The notes: a model not told the origin generated them from the letters alone. A stretch of 64,000 nucleotides of DNA from Vibrio superstes (GCF_003569005.1 NZ_BCUR01000004.1:956003-1020002); one strand, 5' to 3'; shown: positions 1 through 10,054, counted from the first letter of the stretch. Numbers and translations: made by a program.

Positions 1-27
1 TCAACTGATAAATCAATTAAGAGAATA

Positions 28-112
28 TGGTGGTGGGAGATGGATTCGAACCATCGAAGGCAGTGCCGTCAGATTTACAGTCTGATCCCTTTGGCCACTC
101 GGGAACCCCACC
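28..112 (-). tRNA. tRNA-Tyr (GTA anticodon)
   Basis: Read on the minus strand, this folds as a long-variable-arm tRNA of about 85 nt that starts GGTGGGG and ends with an encoded CCA. The anticodon GTA is at 76-78, in the context CTGTAAA, and the T-arm reads GGTTCGAATCC. Tyr tRNAs are class II, which fits the extra arm. Other members of a tRNA cluster could lie before position 28, outside the window. Confidence 0.96.
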
Positions 113-358
113 AGGGTATTTTATACTTAAGAGCAGATTTCCCAACGCTATTCTCAAGTTCGGAGCGCATAATATCCAGACCTGGATTTTCTGTAAAGCA
201 TTTTCTTAAAAAAACAGTTTGTATGACCGATTTTTGCACGCAATGGCTAAAAAGCGTCATTTTTGATGCTCAATTGTACGCAAAGCTTAGCCTTAACGCC
301 GATCGTATAATCACCTCAAAACGTATTAATGCTTCTAAATCCCAATACTTTACATTGA

Positions 359-390
359 TTGACGTTATGAACCCGTCCAGCTGATAAAAT
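359..390 (+). promoter_or_regulatory. Possible sigma-70 promoter of the RND operon
   Basis: The 310 bases between the tRNA and the adaptor gene hold no gene. TTGACG at 359-364 is followed after 18 bases by GATAAA at 383-388, about 30 bases before the adaptor start codon. The -35 is good and the -10 is weak. This was judged by eye only. Confidence 0.35.
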
Positions 391-421
391 GAGGCCAGAT
401 TAGGAAAATCTACGAATTATT

Positions 422-1495
422 ATGAAGAGAATGACTCAACAAATGGCAAAACCACTTTCTATCGCCTCTGCACTTTTGCTTGGCACTTTACTCTGTGCGC
501 CATCTTTTGCAAAAGGACCTCGCGGGCCTTCACAAGTCGCAGTTACCACGCAAGACGTGGGTGTGCATGAGATTTCTCAAAGCTTAGCATTGGTTGGTAA
601 GCTCAAAGCATCGCAATCTGTAATCATCGCCCCTGAAGTCAGCGGCACAATCGAACGTATTGCGGTTGGAACGAATCAGAAGGTTAAAACCGGACAGGTG
701 TTGATTCGACTTAGTGATGACAAGGCAAAAGCATCGGTCGCTGAGGCGCAGGCGTATTTGAATGACGAGCAGCGTAAGCTCAATGAATATGAACGCTTGA
801 GAAAGAGCGCAGCGATTACCCTGACTGAGATTGAAGGGCAAAAATCGAGTGTCGATATCGCGAAAGCTCGCCTAGATGCAGCGAAAGCTGAGTTACAAGA
901 CCGAACTCTTAGAGCCCCATTTTCTGGTCAGATCGGCTTTGTTGATTTTAGTTTAGGTAAATTAGTGAGCGCGGGCACTGAACTGCTTACCCTCGATAAC
1001 CTAGAAAAGATGGAGCTGGATCTTCAGGTACCTGAACGATACTTGCCAATGCTGTCCACTGGCATGTCGGTTTCGGCTATCTCGAATGCATGGGGCGACC
1101 AGTTGTTTGAAGGTACGTTAGTGGGCATCGACTCACGCGTAAACCCAGACACCTTGAACCTTCGTGTGCGTATCGATATCGATAATGATACGGGTAAATT
1201 GAAGCCGGGTATGCTGGTTCAAGCTACGATGAAATTCCCACCGATAGAAGCAGCAATTATTCCTGTTCAAGCACTTGAGTACATGGGAACGAAGCGTTTT
1301 GTGTATGTGGTTGAGGAAGGTAACAAAGCGGTGCGTCGTGAGGTGTTCCTTGGTACTCGTGTAGAAAACGAAGTTGTTATCGAAAAAGGCTTAGAAGTCG
1401 GCGAAACTATCGTAGTGCAGGGCGTGGTAAATATGCGTGGCGGCGCTTTGGTTAAGGTGGTTGGCGAAGAAGAGAGCAGTGAGGTTAGTCAGTAA
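422..1495 (+). CDS. RND efflux periplasmic adaptor (membrane fusion protein)
   Basis: Periplasmic adaptor linking an inner-membrane RND pump to an outer-membrane channel. Residues 1-30 look like a signal peptide ending near PSFA. A lipoyl-like half-motif around residues 70-100 (APEVSGTIERIAVG) and its partner near residue 165 (LRAPFSGQIG) flank a helical hairpin rich in Ala, Glu and Lys; beta-barrel and membrane-proximal domains follow. The 357-aa length is normal for the family. The stop TAA and the pump's ATG overlap by one base (TAATG), so the two genes are translationally coupled. There is no adjacent outer-membrane factor gene, so a TolC encoded elsewhere is probably used. Assignment to a particular vex/vme system cannot be made here. 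Confidence 0.93.
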   Translation: MKRMTQQMAKPLSIASALLLGTLLCAPSFAKGPRGPSQVAVTTQDVGVHEISQSLALVGKLKASQSVIIAPEVSGTIERIAVGTNQKVKTGQVLIRLSDDKAKASVAEAQAYLNDEQRKLNEYERLRKSAAITLTEIEGQKSSVDIAKARLDAAKAELQDRTLRAPFSGQIGFVDFSLGKLVSAGTELLTLDNLEKMELDLQVPERYLPMLSTGMSVSAISNAWGDQLFEGTLVGIDSRVNPDTLNLRVRIDIDNDTGKLKPGMLVQATMKFPPIEAAIIPVQALEYMGTKRFVYVVEEGNKAVRREVFLGTRVENEVVIEKGLEVGETIVVQGVVNMRGGALVKVVGEEESSEVSQ

Positions 1496-4400
1496 TGTTG
1501 TTATCTGACATTTCGGTTAAACGACCGGTTGCCGCTATCGTTCTGAGCTTGTTGCTGTGCGTGTTTGGTATTGTGTCGTTCTCAAAGCTTGCTGTACGAG
1601 AGATGCCAGACATCGAAAGCTCAGTGGTGTCAATTAATACTCGCTATGACGGCGCTTCTGCCACCATCATTGAAAGCCAGATAACCTCGGTCATTGAAGA
1701 TCAATTATCGGGTATCAGTGGTATCGATGAGATCACCTCCACCACTCGAAATGGTATGTCACGTATTACCGTGGTGTTTGACCTAGGCTATGACCTCAAT
1801 ACCGGGGTCAGTGACGTTCGTGATGCGGTGGCAAGGGCTCAGAATCAGTTACCCGACGAGGCCGATACCCCCACCGTTTATAAAAACAACGGCAGTGGTG
1901 AAGCCTCTATCTATATCAATTTAAGTTCCGACTTTTTAGATAGAACAGAGCTTACTGACTATGTAGATCGCGTATTATTAGACCGCTTTAGCCTTATCTC
2001 CGGCGTGAGTTCGGTGCAGGTATCTGGCGGTTTGTATAAGGTGATGTACGTTAAGCTCAAGCCAATCTTAATGGCAGGTCGAGCGGTGACTACTGCGGAT
2101 ATCACCTCAGCACTGCGCTCTGAAAACATTGAGAGCCCAGGCGGGCAAGTACGAAACGATGCCATCGTCATGTCAGTGCGAACCGACCGTACCTACAACA
2201 GCGCGGAAGATTTTGATTACTTAGTGGTAAGAAGAGCGGCAGACGGCACACCTATCTATCTAAAAGATGTGGCGGACGTTTATCTTGGCGCGAAAAACGA
2301 AGACTCTACCTTCAGAAGCGATGGTGTCGTCAACGTAAGCTTGGGTATTGTACCTCAGTCGGATGCTAACCCCTTGGATGTGGCGACAGCCGTTCACAAG
2401 CAAGTGGATGATATCCAAAAGTTCTTACCTGAGGGTACGCGCCTAGCGGTAGATTACGACTCCACAGTGTTTATCGACCGTTCTATTTCCGAGGTTTATA
2501 ACACCTTGTTCATCACTGGTGGTCTAGTGGTGTTGGTGCTGTATATCTTTATTGGTCAGGCGAGAGCGACGCTGATCCCGGCGGTAACGGTGCCGGTATC
2601 GTTAATATCCTCATTTATCGCTGCATATTACTTTGGCTTCAGTATTAACCTCATCACGCTGATGGCGCTTATCTTGTCCATTGGTCTGGTAGTGGATGAT
2701 GCCATTGTGGTAGTTGAGAATATCTTCCACCATATTGAGCGCGGTGAAACGCCATTGCTTGCGGCCTATAAGGGCACGCGAGAGGTAGGCTTTGCGGTTG
2801 TTGCGACCACATTGGTATTGGTGATGGTATTCCTGCCAATTTCCTTTATGGATGGCATGGTAGGTCTGCTATTTACTGAGTTCTCAGTGCTGCTGGCAAT
2901 GTCCGTTATATTCTCGTCCTTGATTGCTTTGACCTTAACGCCAGTACTGGGTAGTAAAATCCTCTCGGCCAATGTGAAGCCAAATCGATTTAATCGTGGC
3001 GTAGAGTTCTTGTTTAAGAAGCTTGAGCGAGGCTATCGACGCGTACTGACTGTCGCCTTGAAGCTTAGATGGGCTGCGCCTGTGGTTATCCTTGCCTGTG
3101 TGGGCGGTTCATATCAATTAATGAATCATGTGCCAGCGCAGCTGACCCCGCAAGAAGACCGCGGCGTTATCTTTGCCTTTGCTAGGGGCGCAGACGCAAC
3201 CAGTTATAACCGCATGGCGGTTAACATGGATATTATTGAAACACGTCTGTTACCTCTATTAGGGCAAGGGTTGCTTAAATCTTTCTCTATTCAATCGCCA
3301 GCCTTTGGCGGTAATGCGGGTGACCAAACAGGTTTTGTCATTATGATCTTGGAAGATTGGGAAGAGCGAGACCAATCAGCAAATGAAGCTTTGGGCGTTG
3401 TACGAAAAGCCCTTGGGGATATTGCTGATGTTCGCATCTATCCATTTTTGCCTGGTTTTAGAGGCGGTTCTAGTGAGCCTGTGCAGTTTGTTCTCGGTGG
3501 TCCAGATTATAGCGAGCTAGAAAAGTGGGCGGAGATCTTAAAGAACGAAGCCGATGATAGCCCATTCATGGATGGCGCGAGCACCGACTACTCTGAGAAA
3601 ACCCCAGAGCTTGTGGTATCCATAGACAAAGAGCGTGCCGCCGAGCTTGGTATTACTCAAAGCGATATCTCTGACACCTTAGAGATCATGTTGGGGGGTA
3701 AAACAGAGACCACCTATGTTGACCGTGGTGAAGAGTACGACGTTTATCTGCGTGGTGATGAAAATAGCTTTAATAACATCACCGACCTGAGTCAGATTTA
3801 TATGCGCACGGGTAATGGTGACCTAGTGACCCTAGATTCCATTACTAAGGTGGAAGAGATTGCCTCTGCCATTCGTTTGTCGCACTACAACAAGCAAAAA
3901 TCAATTACGGTTAAGGCGAACCTAAAAGAGGGTGCGACGTTAGGCGATGCACTGGACTTCTTAGATCAGAAAGCCATTGAAATTTTGCCAAGTGATATCT
4001 CAATCTATTACTCCGGAGAGTCGAAAGACTTTAAAGAGAACCAATCGTCAATCTTGATTGTGTTTGCGTTAGCACTGCTGGTGGCCTACTTGGTGCTAGC
4101 GGCGCAGTTTGAGAGCTTCATTAACCCGCTGGTGGTAATGTTCACTGTACCTATGGGTATCTTTGGCGGTTTCCTTGGGCTAGTGATCATGTCGCAGGGG
4201 CTGAATGTGTATAGCCAAATCGGCATGATCATGCTTATTGGTATGGTGACCAAGAATGGTATCTTGATTGTCGAGTTTGCTAACCAGCTTCGAGACAAGG
4301 GCGTTGAATTTGAACAAGCGATCATCGATGCCTCGGCACGTCGTTTAAGACCTATCATGATGACTGCCTTTACTACTCTTGCGGGTGCTATTCCGTTGAT

Positions 4401-4605
4401 TCTATCCACAGGCGCAGGTTATGAGAGTCGTATTGCGGTGGGTACTGTTATCTTCTTTGGTATGGCATTTGCGAGTTTAGTGACCTTGTTTGTTATCCCT
4501 GCGATGTACAGACTATTGTCGATTAAGACTCAGTCACCAGGTCATGTAGAAGAGATGCTAAATCAAGATCTTGAACATGATACTAAGGGGCGCATCAGTC
4601 ACTAG
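1495..4605 (+). CDS. RND efflux transporter permease (HAE1 type)
   Basis: Inner-membrane proton-driven drug exporter of 1036 aa, the normal length for HAE1 pumps. TM1 lies near residues 10-30 and is followed by the typical periplasmic start REMPDIE. The proton-relay Asp pair in TM4 is intact (GLVVDDAIVVVEN, Asp401/Asp402), and a Lys is present in the TM10 motif MVTKNGILIVE (Lys920). The two periplasmic loops and 12 membrane spans follow the family pattern. It is cotranscribed with the adaptor just upstream and ends at a strong hairpin. Substrates cannot be inferred from sequence alone. Confidence 0.94.
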   Translation: MLLSDISVKRPVAAIVLSLLLCVFGIVSFSKLAVREMPDIESSVVSINTRYDGASATIIESQITSVIEDQLSGISGIDEITSTTRNGMSRITVVFDLGYDLNTGVSDVRDAVARAQNQLPDEADTPTVYKNNGSGEASIYINLSSDFLDRTELTDYVDRVLLDRFSLISGVSSVQVSGGLYKVMYVKLKPILMAGRAVTTADITSALRSENIESPGGQVRNDAIVMSVRTDRTYNSAEDFDYLVVRRAADGTPIYLKDVADVYLGAKNEDSTFRSDGVVNVSLGIVPQSDANPLDVATAVHKQVDDIQKFLPEGTRLAVDYDSTVFIDRSISEVYNTLFITGGLVVLVLYIFIGQARATLIPAVTVPVSLISSFIAAYYFGFSINLITLMALILSIGLVVDDAIVVVENIFHHIERGETPLLAAYKGTREVGFAVVATTLVLVMVFLPISFMDGMVGLLFTEFSVLLAMSVIFSSLIALTLTPVLGSKILSANVKPNRFNRGVEFLFKKLERGYRRVLTVALKLRWAAPVVILACVGGSYQLMNHVPAQLTPQEDRGVIFAFARGADATSYNRMAVNMDIIETRLLPLLGQGLLKSFSIQSPAFGGNAGDQTGFVIMILEDWEERDQSANEALGVVRKALGDIADVRIYPFLPGFRGGSSEPVQFVLGGPDYSELEKWAEILKNEADDSPFMDGASTDYSEKTPELVVSIDKERAAELGITQSDISDTLEIMLGGKTETTYVDRGEEYDVYLRGDENSFNNITDLSQIYMRTGNGDLVTLDSITKVEEIASAIRLSHYNKQKSITVKANLKEGATLGDALDFLDQKAIEILPSDISIYYSGESKDFKENQSSILIVFALALLVAYLVLAAQFESFINPLVVMFTVPMGIFGGFLGLVIMSQGLNVYSQIGMIMLIGMVTKNGILIVEFANQLRDKGVEFEQAIIDASARRLRPIMMTAFTTLAGAIPLILSTGAGYESRIAVGTVIFFGMAFASLVTLFVIPAMYRLLSIKTQSPGHVEEMLNQDLEHDTKGRISH

Positions 4606-4628
4606 TTGCTTACATAGCTGACTAAACG

Positions 4629-4658
4629 AATAAGCCAGATCTTCGGATCTGGCTTATT
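4629..4658. terminator. Bidirectional terminator
   Basis: Perfect 13-bp stem (4629-4641 with 4646-4658) around a TTCG tetraloop, with A-tract and T-tract ends. It serves the RND operon on the plus strand and overlaps the stop codon of the convergent glycosylase gene. Confidence 0.85.
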
Positions 4659-5454
4659 GATTCCACAGATGAAAAGTAGCGTAACTCCCATAAGGGTGGG
4701 CGGTGTTTTCATTCAGCCTAGCAAAATGAGCTAATGCCTTTTTCACCACCAAGTCTCCACTAAGAAAGCAGTCTTGTTCTGATAGTCCTCGTAGCTGCAC
4801 ATATTGCACAGTCCACGGCCCAATGCCTTTGATGGCTAGCCATTCATTGGGCGACGCACTTGGATGTTTAATTAGGTAGTCGGCAAGGGCGCTTAGGGAG
4901 TCTTTTCGGCGCTGAGGCATCTTTAGAAATGATAGGTCTGCACTCGCGACTATCTTTGGGCTAGGAAACTGAGTAAGGTCAGTCAATTGTTCGGTCAGCC
5001 TGTTTAGTTGAGTAATGGCGGCAGTAACGGAGACTTGCTGCCCAAGTACGGCTCTAACCCCTGCCTCCCATGAGCTCCACACTCCAGGGATACGAATACC
5101 TGTCCTTTTGATGAGATCAGGCTCAACAGCTTTAAGGTGAGCCTCAATAGCGTCAATGTCCGCATCAAGATCCAGCATCCTTCTTAGCTTGGCTATTAAT
5201 GGTCGAAGCTCGGTATCAGACGCAACATCGTATTCTAGAGTGAGGGATTGAGGGCGGTTTTGGGTGAGCCTAAACCAAATAGGTTTGTCATTTAAAAAGG
5301 CGTATCGAGAGTAGCTATTTTCGTCAATGGACTCGATATGCTGGATCGCTCTGCGTTGATAAAACGACAGCATGAAAGACCAGTCTAGCGAGCCCTTATA
5401 ATCGAGTTCTACGCTAGGTAAGACTTTTGTTTTAGGTAAATCCGATGCTGGCAT
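4654..5454 (-). CDS. AlkA-type DNA-3-methyladenine glycosylase II
   Basis: Base-excision enzyme that removes alkylated purines. The N-terminal AlkA-N domain begins LDWSFMLSFYQRRA. A helix-hairpin-helix follows (LAIKGIGPWTVQYV) with the catalytic Asp in SGDLVVKKAL (Asp234, matching Asp238 of E. coli AlkA). At 266 aa it is slightly shorter than E. coli AlkA (282 aa) because the C-terminal tail ends soon after GSYATFHLW. No Ada-type domain is fused. It stands alone on the minus strand, and its stop lies inside the shared terminator. Its presence with the Atl protein at 13.3 kb gives this segment two alkylation-damage genes, but they are not linked. Confidence 0.9.
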   Translation of the reverse strand: MPASDLPKTKVLPSVELDYKGSLDWSFMLSFYQRRAIQHIESIDENSYSRYAFLNDKPIWFRLTQNRPQSLTLEYDVASDTELRPLIAKLRRMLDLDADIDAIEAHLKAVEPDLIKRTGIRIPGVWSSWEAGVRAVLGQQVSVTAAITQLNRLTEQLTDLTQFPSPKIVASADLSFLKMPQRRKDSLSALADYLIKHPSASPNEWLAIKGIGPWTVQYVQLRGLSEQDCFLSGDLVVKKALAHFARLNENTAHPYGSYATFHLWNQ

Positions 5455-5481
5455 TTTAGTGTCTACATAAACGCAACGACA

Positions 5482-6045
5482 TCAAAAGTCGAGTCCAAGG
5501 CTGATCTGTAAGCCATCATAATCTGCATCATAATTGCCTACACCTGAGTTGGCATAGCCATAAATGTATTCAGCTCTTAACCAGTAGTCAGTGTTGATAT
5601 TCCATATCAAGCCTGCTCCCACGGTAAAGACACCACCGGTAGTATCACCAATATCCTCTCTTGAGCCATTACTTATATCATGGCCTTGGATATTCGTCGC
5701 TATGGCACTGGTACGGCCAAAGATCTCTAGTGGGGTATCGCCCAATTCGCCCGTGGATAGCAATAAAGATAGGCCTAACTCGTAGTAGTTGATTTCATAG
5801 GTCTTGGCATCGTCAGAGGCCTCTGAATAACGAAAGAAACCCTCCATGCTGAGGTGCTCGTTGAAGGATTGTCCTCCGCCGATAATAAAGCTAGGGCTGG
5901 AGAAGCTATCGGTAGAGTCACCATCAGGAGAGAAGCCTACATCACCGACACCGAGGAAAAATGAGTTGTTACCTGCAGCGGCAGAAGAAAATGAGAATAG
6001 GGTTGCAGATATCAGGCTAATGAGCCGCAGCTTGTTCATAGTCAT
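5482..6045 (-). CDS. Small outer-membrane beta-barrel protein
   Basis: 187 aa with a signal peptide (cleavage near SSAAAG). Alternating aromatic strands include FFLGVGDVGF, SMEGFFRYSE and LRAEYIYGYA, and the protein ends in Phe (LGLDF), as outer-membrane barrels do. The size suggests an 8-stranded OmpW/OmpX-like or porin-family barrel. The start at MTMNKL is adopted; MNKL two codons later is equally possible. No catalytic residues are visible and the function is unknown. It is monocistronic. Confidence 0.72.
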   Translation of the reverse strand: MTMNKLRLISLISATLFSFSSAAAGNNSFFLGVGDVGFSPDGDSTDSFSSPSFIIGGGQSFNEHLSMEGFFRYSEASDDAKTYEINYYELGLSLLLSTGELGDTPLEIFGRTSAIATNIQGHDISNGSREDIGDTTGGVFTVGAGLIWNINTDYWLRAEYIYGYANSGVGNYDADYDGLQISLGLDF

Positions 6046-6208
6046 CCTTGATTACGTGTTAGTATTAACATTATCGATACTTAGCTTAGGTAAATAACAA
6101 ACTGTTCGAAAGTGTATTTACATCATAAGCTTAACAGTTATATTACAACTAGGTTTCTATAAATATCAAAAACGTTATCTAGTGCTGTTTAGCATAAGGA
6201 GAAGAACA

Positions 6209-6526
6209 TTGACTCAGGTAAAACATCAACAACTGTCTCAAGAAGAACAAGACAAGCTGGATGCTGCTGTATTTCGTCGTCTACTGGCTCATTTAGACAA
6301 CAATAAAGATGTGCAAAACATCGACCTAATGATTCTGGCTGGGTTTTGCCGTAACTGCTTTAGTAAGTGGTATGCCGCTGAAGCCAAAGAGAATGGCTTA
6401 GATCTGGATATCGATGATGCTCGCATGCGCGTGTATGGCATGACCTATGATGAGTGGAAACAGAACCATCAATTGCCGGCTACACCAGAGCAACTTGCCG
6501 CATTCGAGGCAAAAGACAAGAAGTAA
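6209..6526 (+). CDS. DUF1244 domain protein
   Basis: About 105 aa, all-helical, with the family's conserved core GFCRNCFSKWY followed by an acidic stretch and RVYGMTYDEWK. The frame is open further upstream, but the best start is TTG at 6209, seven bases after an AAGGAG ribosome site (6196-6201). The alternative GTG at 6182 has no such site. DUF1244 proteins are small and cytoplasmic, with no established biochemical role that I can name. The gene is bounded by a hairpin at 6536-6563. Confidence 0.88.
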   Translation: MTQVKHQQLSQEEQDKLDAAVFRRLLAHLDNNKDVQNIDLMILAGFCRNCFSKWYAAEAKENGLDLDIDDARMRVYGMTYDEWKQNHQLPATPEQLAAFEAKDKK

Positions 6527-6535
6527 CCCTCTTCG

Positions 6536-6563
6536 CTAGCTCTCTAAGATGGCAGAGAGCTAG
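6536..6563. terminator. Bidirectional terminator
   Basis: A 10-bp perfect stem (6536-6545 with 6554-6563) and an 8-base loop lie between the convergent DUF1244 and nuclease genes. It overlaps the nuclease stop codon. Confidence 0.7.
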
Positions 6564-8206
6564 TGATTCACGTAACACACCTCAGCCTTGATACCTAAAT
6601 TAGAAAACTGCTTAAACCATCGAATCTGGTTGTCTTGCAATTTGTCTCCCGGTCCTTTTACTTCAATCCAGCGATAGTCATTATTCTTAAAGGCGATGAG
6701 ATCCGGCATGCCGGTTCTAAAGCTGCGCACATCAGCGAGTATGATCTCAAATAGCCCTAACAATTCTTTCATCCTAAAACAGTGCTTAGCATGTTGCAGA
6801 ACCGTCAAATCAAACATTGGCCAATGCACAAACGGGTTAGTGAGCCCTTGCTTGCATTGATAAACTCGTTCCAGCTCTGCAAAACCTAAGTGCTGCAATT
6901 CCTCTTTCCGAGTATCAATCAGCGGCTGACGCTTCTCGGTAAACTCAGGCGTATAGAGATCCTTTGGGCCAATCTGATAAGCATTTAGAAAGGCCCCCTC
7001 AATGGGCGCATAGATCACATCCCAAAAAGCCAGCCCAAATAGGCCCGTCAAAAAGGTGTTTTCCAGAAAGTAGGCTTGCCAACCCGTTTGTTCTAGGTGA
7101 TGCACGACAGCGGACTCAACCCTTTGGGCGGTGAGATCGAGCTCAATATGGTATGAAGCGATAGTCGGTTTAGAAACCCTAGCTGTCTTTATGCCAAGCT
7201 TACGATTTAGCTGCTGGTGCAACCGCTGTGCTACCTCATGCTCGGGTTCGTCTTGTGGCGCTTCTAGCATTTGCTCAACAAGGGATTTAGCCTCACTCAG
7301 CCTATCACGCTTAATGAGTATACGTACTCTGCGTTCTCTTGAAGGGGCAAGAGTCGATTGCTCAAATAATTGAATCGCTTTGTCGAAGTCTTCTAGGCGC
7401 TCTAAATCACGAGCAATATTATTGATTAACCTTTGATGTCGTCTCGTTACATAAGAGTGTTCTATGTTGACTGGCATTGCATCGAGTAGTGCTGACAGGG
7501 TTTCAATCTTATCTGTCTTTGAGGCAGATTTTTCCATTTGGTAATAACGGTCGCTAACCTGTGCCAGCGATAGCAATTGCTCGACCTCAACTCTGCGGTT
7601 AAAAAAGCGTAATTCCTTGCTTAGGCTGTACTGCTCAAATTGATGAAGCCCGAGGTCACTAAGGACAAATTGACTCAAATCCTGTCTTGCGTTGGCAAAG
7701 AACAGTGTGGTTAATGTGTCGAGAAAGGCGCTGTACTCTAGGTGTACCAAGGTAAAATCGAGCTGGTCGGTCGCAATTTCCTCGCACTCTTCAGCGGCCT
7801 GTTGCACGAGGTTTGATTTAGATAAGGATTTGCCTAGCTGGGGAAATAGCTTAAGAACCTCTGGCTTGGTGAGGATAGAGCGGCAAAGAACCTCGGTGTC
7901 TATGGCATCGGGTATGGAGATAAAACTAAGGCGTACAAGTTGCTCAAACGCTCGATCTAAATCGGGGATTTCAGCATAGTGTAATTTGTCACTGCGAAAC
8001 CACTCTCCCTTTCTTGAATACAAGCGAACGAGTAGTCGCTGCGCTTCTCTATCGAGAGCGTAATAATCCTTTATCCACTGAAGTTCTTCCCTGTGCAACA
8101 AATCAGAATAATGATTTTGAGCATGCTCAATTAGGGCATTGAAATTGCGATGGTAATAGCCTTCAGGAAGTTCCATTTGCTGCATTGTGTCTTTAAATAA
8201 ACCCAA
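6560..8206 (-). CDS. FAN1-like VRR-NUC structure-specific nuclease
   Basis: 548-aa homologue of eukaryotic FAN1, which cleaves flap and crosslink-repair intermediates. Residues 1-120 form an N-terminal helical DNA-binding region (YYHRNFNALIEH; RLYSRKGEWFR). TPR-like helices occupy the middle. The C-terminal VRR-NUC fold carries a PD-(D/E)xK site: Asp502 in GMPDL, and Glu515/Lys517 in WIEVKG. The motif LTGLFGLAFWDVIYAP before it is typical of FAN1. All catalytic residues are present, so the enzyme should be active. It is a single gene with its own terminator. Confidence 0.9.
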   Translation of the reverse strand: MGLFKDTMQQMELPEGYYHRNFNALIEHAQNHYSDLLHREELQWIKDYYALDREAQRLLVRLYSRKGEWFRSDKLHYAEIPDLDRAFEQLVRLSFISIPDAIDTEVLCRSILTKPEVLKLFPQLGKSLSKSNLVQQAAEECEEIATDQLDFTLVHLEYSAFLDTLTTLFFANARQDLSQFVLSDLGLHQFEQYSLSKELRFFNRRVEVEQLLSLAQVSDRYYQMEKSASKTDKIETLSALLDAMPVNIEHSYVTRRHQRLINNIARDLERLEDFDKAIQLFEQSTLAPSRERRVRILIKRDRLSEAKSLVEQMLEAPQDEPEHEVAQRLHQQLNRKLGIKTARVSKPTIASYHIELDLTAQRVESAVVHHLEQTGWQAYFLENTFLTGLFGLAFWDVIYAPIEGAFLNAYQIGPKDLYTPEFTEKRQPLIDTRKEELQHLGFAELERVYQCKQGLTNPFVHWPMFDLTVLQHAKHCFRMKELLGLFEIILADVRSFRTGMPDLIAFKNNDYRWIEVKGPGDKLQDNQIRWFKQFSNLGIKAEVCYVNH

Positions 8207-8240
8207 GTATTTTAGTTATGGATTAAGGATACAACAAAAA

Positions 8241-8276
8241 GATAGGGGCTTATCTATCTCTAGTTAAGCCCCTATC
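8241..8276 (-). terminator. Rho-independent terminator
   Basis: 12-bp perfect stem (8241-8252 with 8265-8276) downstream of the cysteine-synthase-like gene on the minus strand. It could also slow readthrough toward the nuclease gene. Confidence 0.7.
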
Positions 8277-8308
8277 CTTTATAGCCTTGTTTAGCTCTAA
8301 TGATTAGA

Positions 8309-9373
8309 TTATGCCAATAGTGTGAGCAGGTGATCGCGACTGGCGCTGATGTCACCAATGGTCTCTTTAACCCACTGCGGATTGTAGTAAGTGTCAAGGT
8401 AGCGCTCGCCACTGTCACACAACAAAGTGACAATAGAACCCGTTTCGCCATTATCTCGCATCTTTCTTGCTAGCTGGAAAACACCGTATAAGTTAGTGCC
8501 AGTAGACGGACCAACCTTACGTCCCAGTTTTTCTTCTAGCCATTGCATAGTCACGATAGAGTGCGCATCAGGCACTTTGATCATCTCGTCAACCACACCA
8601 GGAATAAAGCTTGGCTCAACACGAGGGCGACCAATGCCTTCAATGTTACTGCCACGATCTAGGGTGATCTTAGCATCACGCGATTGGTAGTAGTCGTAGA
8701 AAACAGAGTGCTCGGGATCGACAACACAAAGCTGAGTTTCACATTGCTGATAGCGAATGAAGCGACCAATGGTTGCAGACGTGCCACCTGTACCTGGGCT
8801 CATTACGATCCACTTTGGAATTGGATGTTGTTCCATCTTCATTTGACCGAAGATAGAGTTTGCTATGTTGTTGTTACCACGCCAGTCGGTGGCGCGCTCA
8901 GCGTAAGTAAACTGGTCCATATAGTGACCGCCTAGCTCATCAGCCAAGCGATGCGACTCTGCATAGATCTCATCAGAGCGTTCAACAAGGTGTGCCTTAC
9001 CGCCGTAGAATTCAATTTGCTCAATCTTTTTCTTTGCTGTGCCTTTTGGCATAACCGCAATAAACGGCAGGCCTAGCAAGCGGGCAAAGTAAGCCTCTGA
9101 AACCGCAGTGCTCCCTGAAGAAGACTCAATGATTGGCGTTTTTGGGCCAATCCAGCCATTACATAGTGCATACAAGAACAGTGAACGGGCAAGGCGGTGC
9201 TTAAGAGAACCGGTTGGATGGGTGCTTTCATCTTTTAGATAGATATCAATGCCAGGAAACTCGTCCACATCTAGCTTAATAAGGTGAGTGTCTGCAGAAC
9301 GTTGATAGTCAGATTCAATGATTTGAATAGCGCGATTGATCCAACTGTGAGTGCAAGTAGATTCAGTGTTCAT
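8309..9373 (-). CDS. PLP-dependent cysteine synthase/desulfhydrase family enzyme
   Basis: 354-aa fold-type II PLP enzyme of the cysteine synthase/cystathionine beta-synthase family. The Schiff-base Lys is in [10 protein letters not shown] (Lys58). The substrate loop is [11 protein letters not shown] in place of the usual TSGNT, and the phosphate loop is [13 protein letters not shown]-terminal motifs [14 protein letters not shown] and [13 protein letters not shown] follow. The altered substrate loop and the divergent Lrp/AsnC neighbour suggest cysteine breakdown, as for Lrp-regulated cysteine desulfidases, rather than biosynthesis; that is inference. No CBS domain is present. The Lrp gene starts 129 bases away on the other strand, so a shared regulatory region is likely. 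Confidence 0.85.
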   Translation of the reverse strand: MNTESTCTHSWINRAIQIIESDYQRSADTHLIKLDVDEFPGIDIYLKDESTHPTGSLKHRLARSLFLYALCNGWIGPKTPIIESSSGSTAVSEAYFARLLGLPFIAVMPKGTAKKKIEQIEFYGGKAHLVERSDEIYAESHRLADELGGHYMDQFTYAERATDWRGNNNIANSIFGQMKMEQHPIPKWIVMSPGTGGTSATIGRFIRYQQCETQLCVVDPEHSVFYDYYQSRDAKITLDRGSNIEGIGRPRVEPSFIPGVVDEMIKVPDAHSIVTMQWLEEKLGRKVGPSTGTNLYGVFQLARKMRDNGETGSIVTLLCDSGERYLDTYYNPQWVKETIGDISASRDHLLTLLA

Positions 9374-9502
9374 GATGTGATTCCAGAAGTCTTTGACCGA
9401 ATACAGATAATTTACCCCTTCCCCCTGAGAAAAACTTACCCATAAATGCAGTGTTTAGCCTAAAATGTAGAATAATTTTCTCTTTGTGTGGGTTTTAATG
9501 AA

Positions 9503-9970
9503 ATGAAACTGGACCGAACGGACAAAACACTACTTACTATGCTGCAAAAAGATGCCACGGTATCTCTTGCTGATCTTTCAGAAGCTGTGAACCTGACGAC
9601 AACGCCGTGCTGGAAACGACTCAAGCGATTGGAAGAAGATGGGGTTATTCAAAACAGAGTGGCATTGCTCGACCCTGAAAAGTTGGGGTTGTCTTTCACT
9701 GCCTTTGTATTGATAAAAACCAGTGATCACTCCCATGAGTGGTATCAGCAGTTTGTAGAGACGGTTTCTGAGTTTGAACAGGTGATGGAGTTCTACCGAA
9801 TGGCAGGGGACTATGACTATATGCTCAAGGTATTGGCGAAGGATATGCAGAGCTTCGATAACTTTTATAAGACCTTAGTGAACTCGGTCTCAGGAATATC
9901 GAACGTAACCTCAACCTTTGCCATGGAGTCCATCAAGTACACGACTGAATTGCCACTTGGTGCGGTTTAA
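9503..9970 (+). CDS. Lrp/AsnC family transcriptional regulator
   Basis: 155-aa regulator: winged helix-turn-helix at residues 3-60 ([30 protein letters not shown]), then an AsnC/RAM effector domain ([15 protein letters not shown]). The ATG at 9503 gives the canonical MKLDRTDK start; the in-frame GTG at 9488 only adds five residues. It diverges from the PLP enzyme at 8309-9373, and divergent pairs of this kind usually place the enzyme under control of the regulator, with a sulfur amino acid as likely effector (inference). Confidence 0.9.
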   Translation: MKLDRTDKTLLTMLQKDATVSLADLSEAVNLTTTPCWKRLKRLEEDGVIQNRVALLDPEKLGLSFTAFVLIKTSDHSHEWYQQFVETVSEFEQVMEFYRMAGDYDYMLKVLAKDMQSFDNFYKTLVNSVSGISNVTSTFAMESIKYTTELPLGAV

Positions 9971-10027
9971 CCTTTGGTTGGTATTACTCTGATTGCGGAC
10001 CATGAATAGAATGAAATCTAGATACAA

Positions 10028-10054
10028 AAAAGCGAGGCACTAGGCCTCGCTTTT
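10028..10054. terminator. Bidirectional terminator
   Basis: 11-bp stem AAAAGCGAGGC/GCCTCGCTTTT between the convergent Lrp regulator and putP genes, with A and T tracts on both sides. Confidence 0.85.

Noticed and set aside
40-384. Coding frames across the tRNA-Tyr gene
   Set aside because: They read through the tRNA and have no start context.
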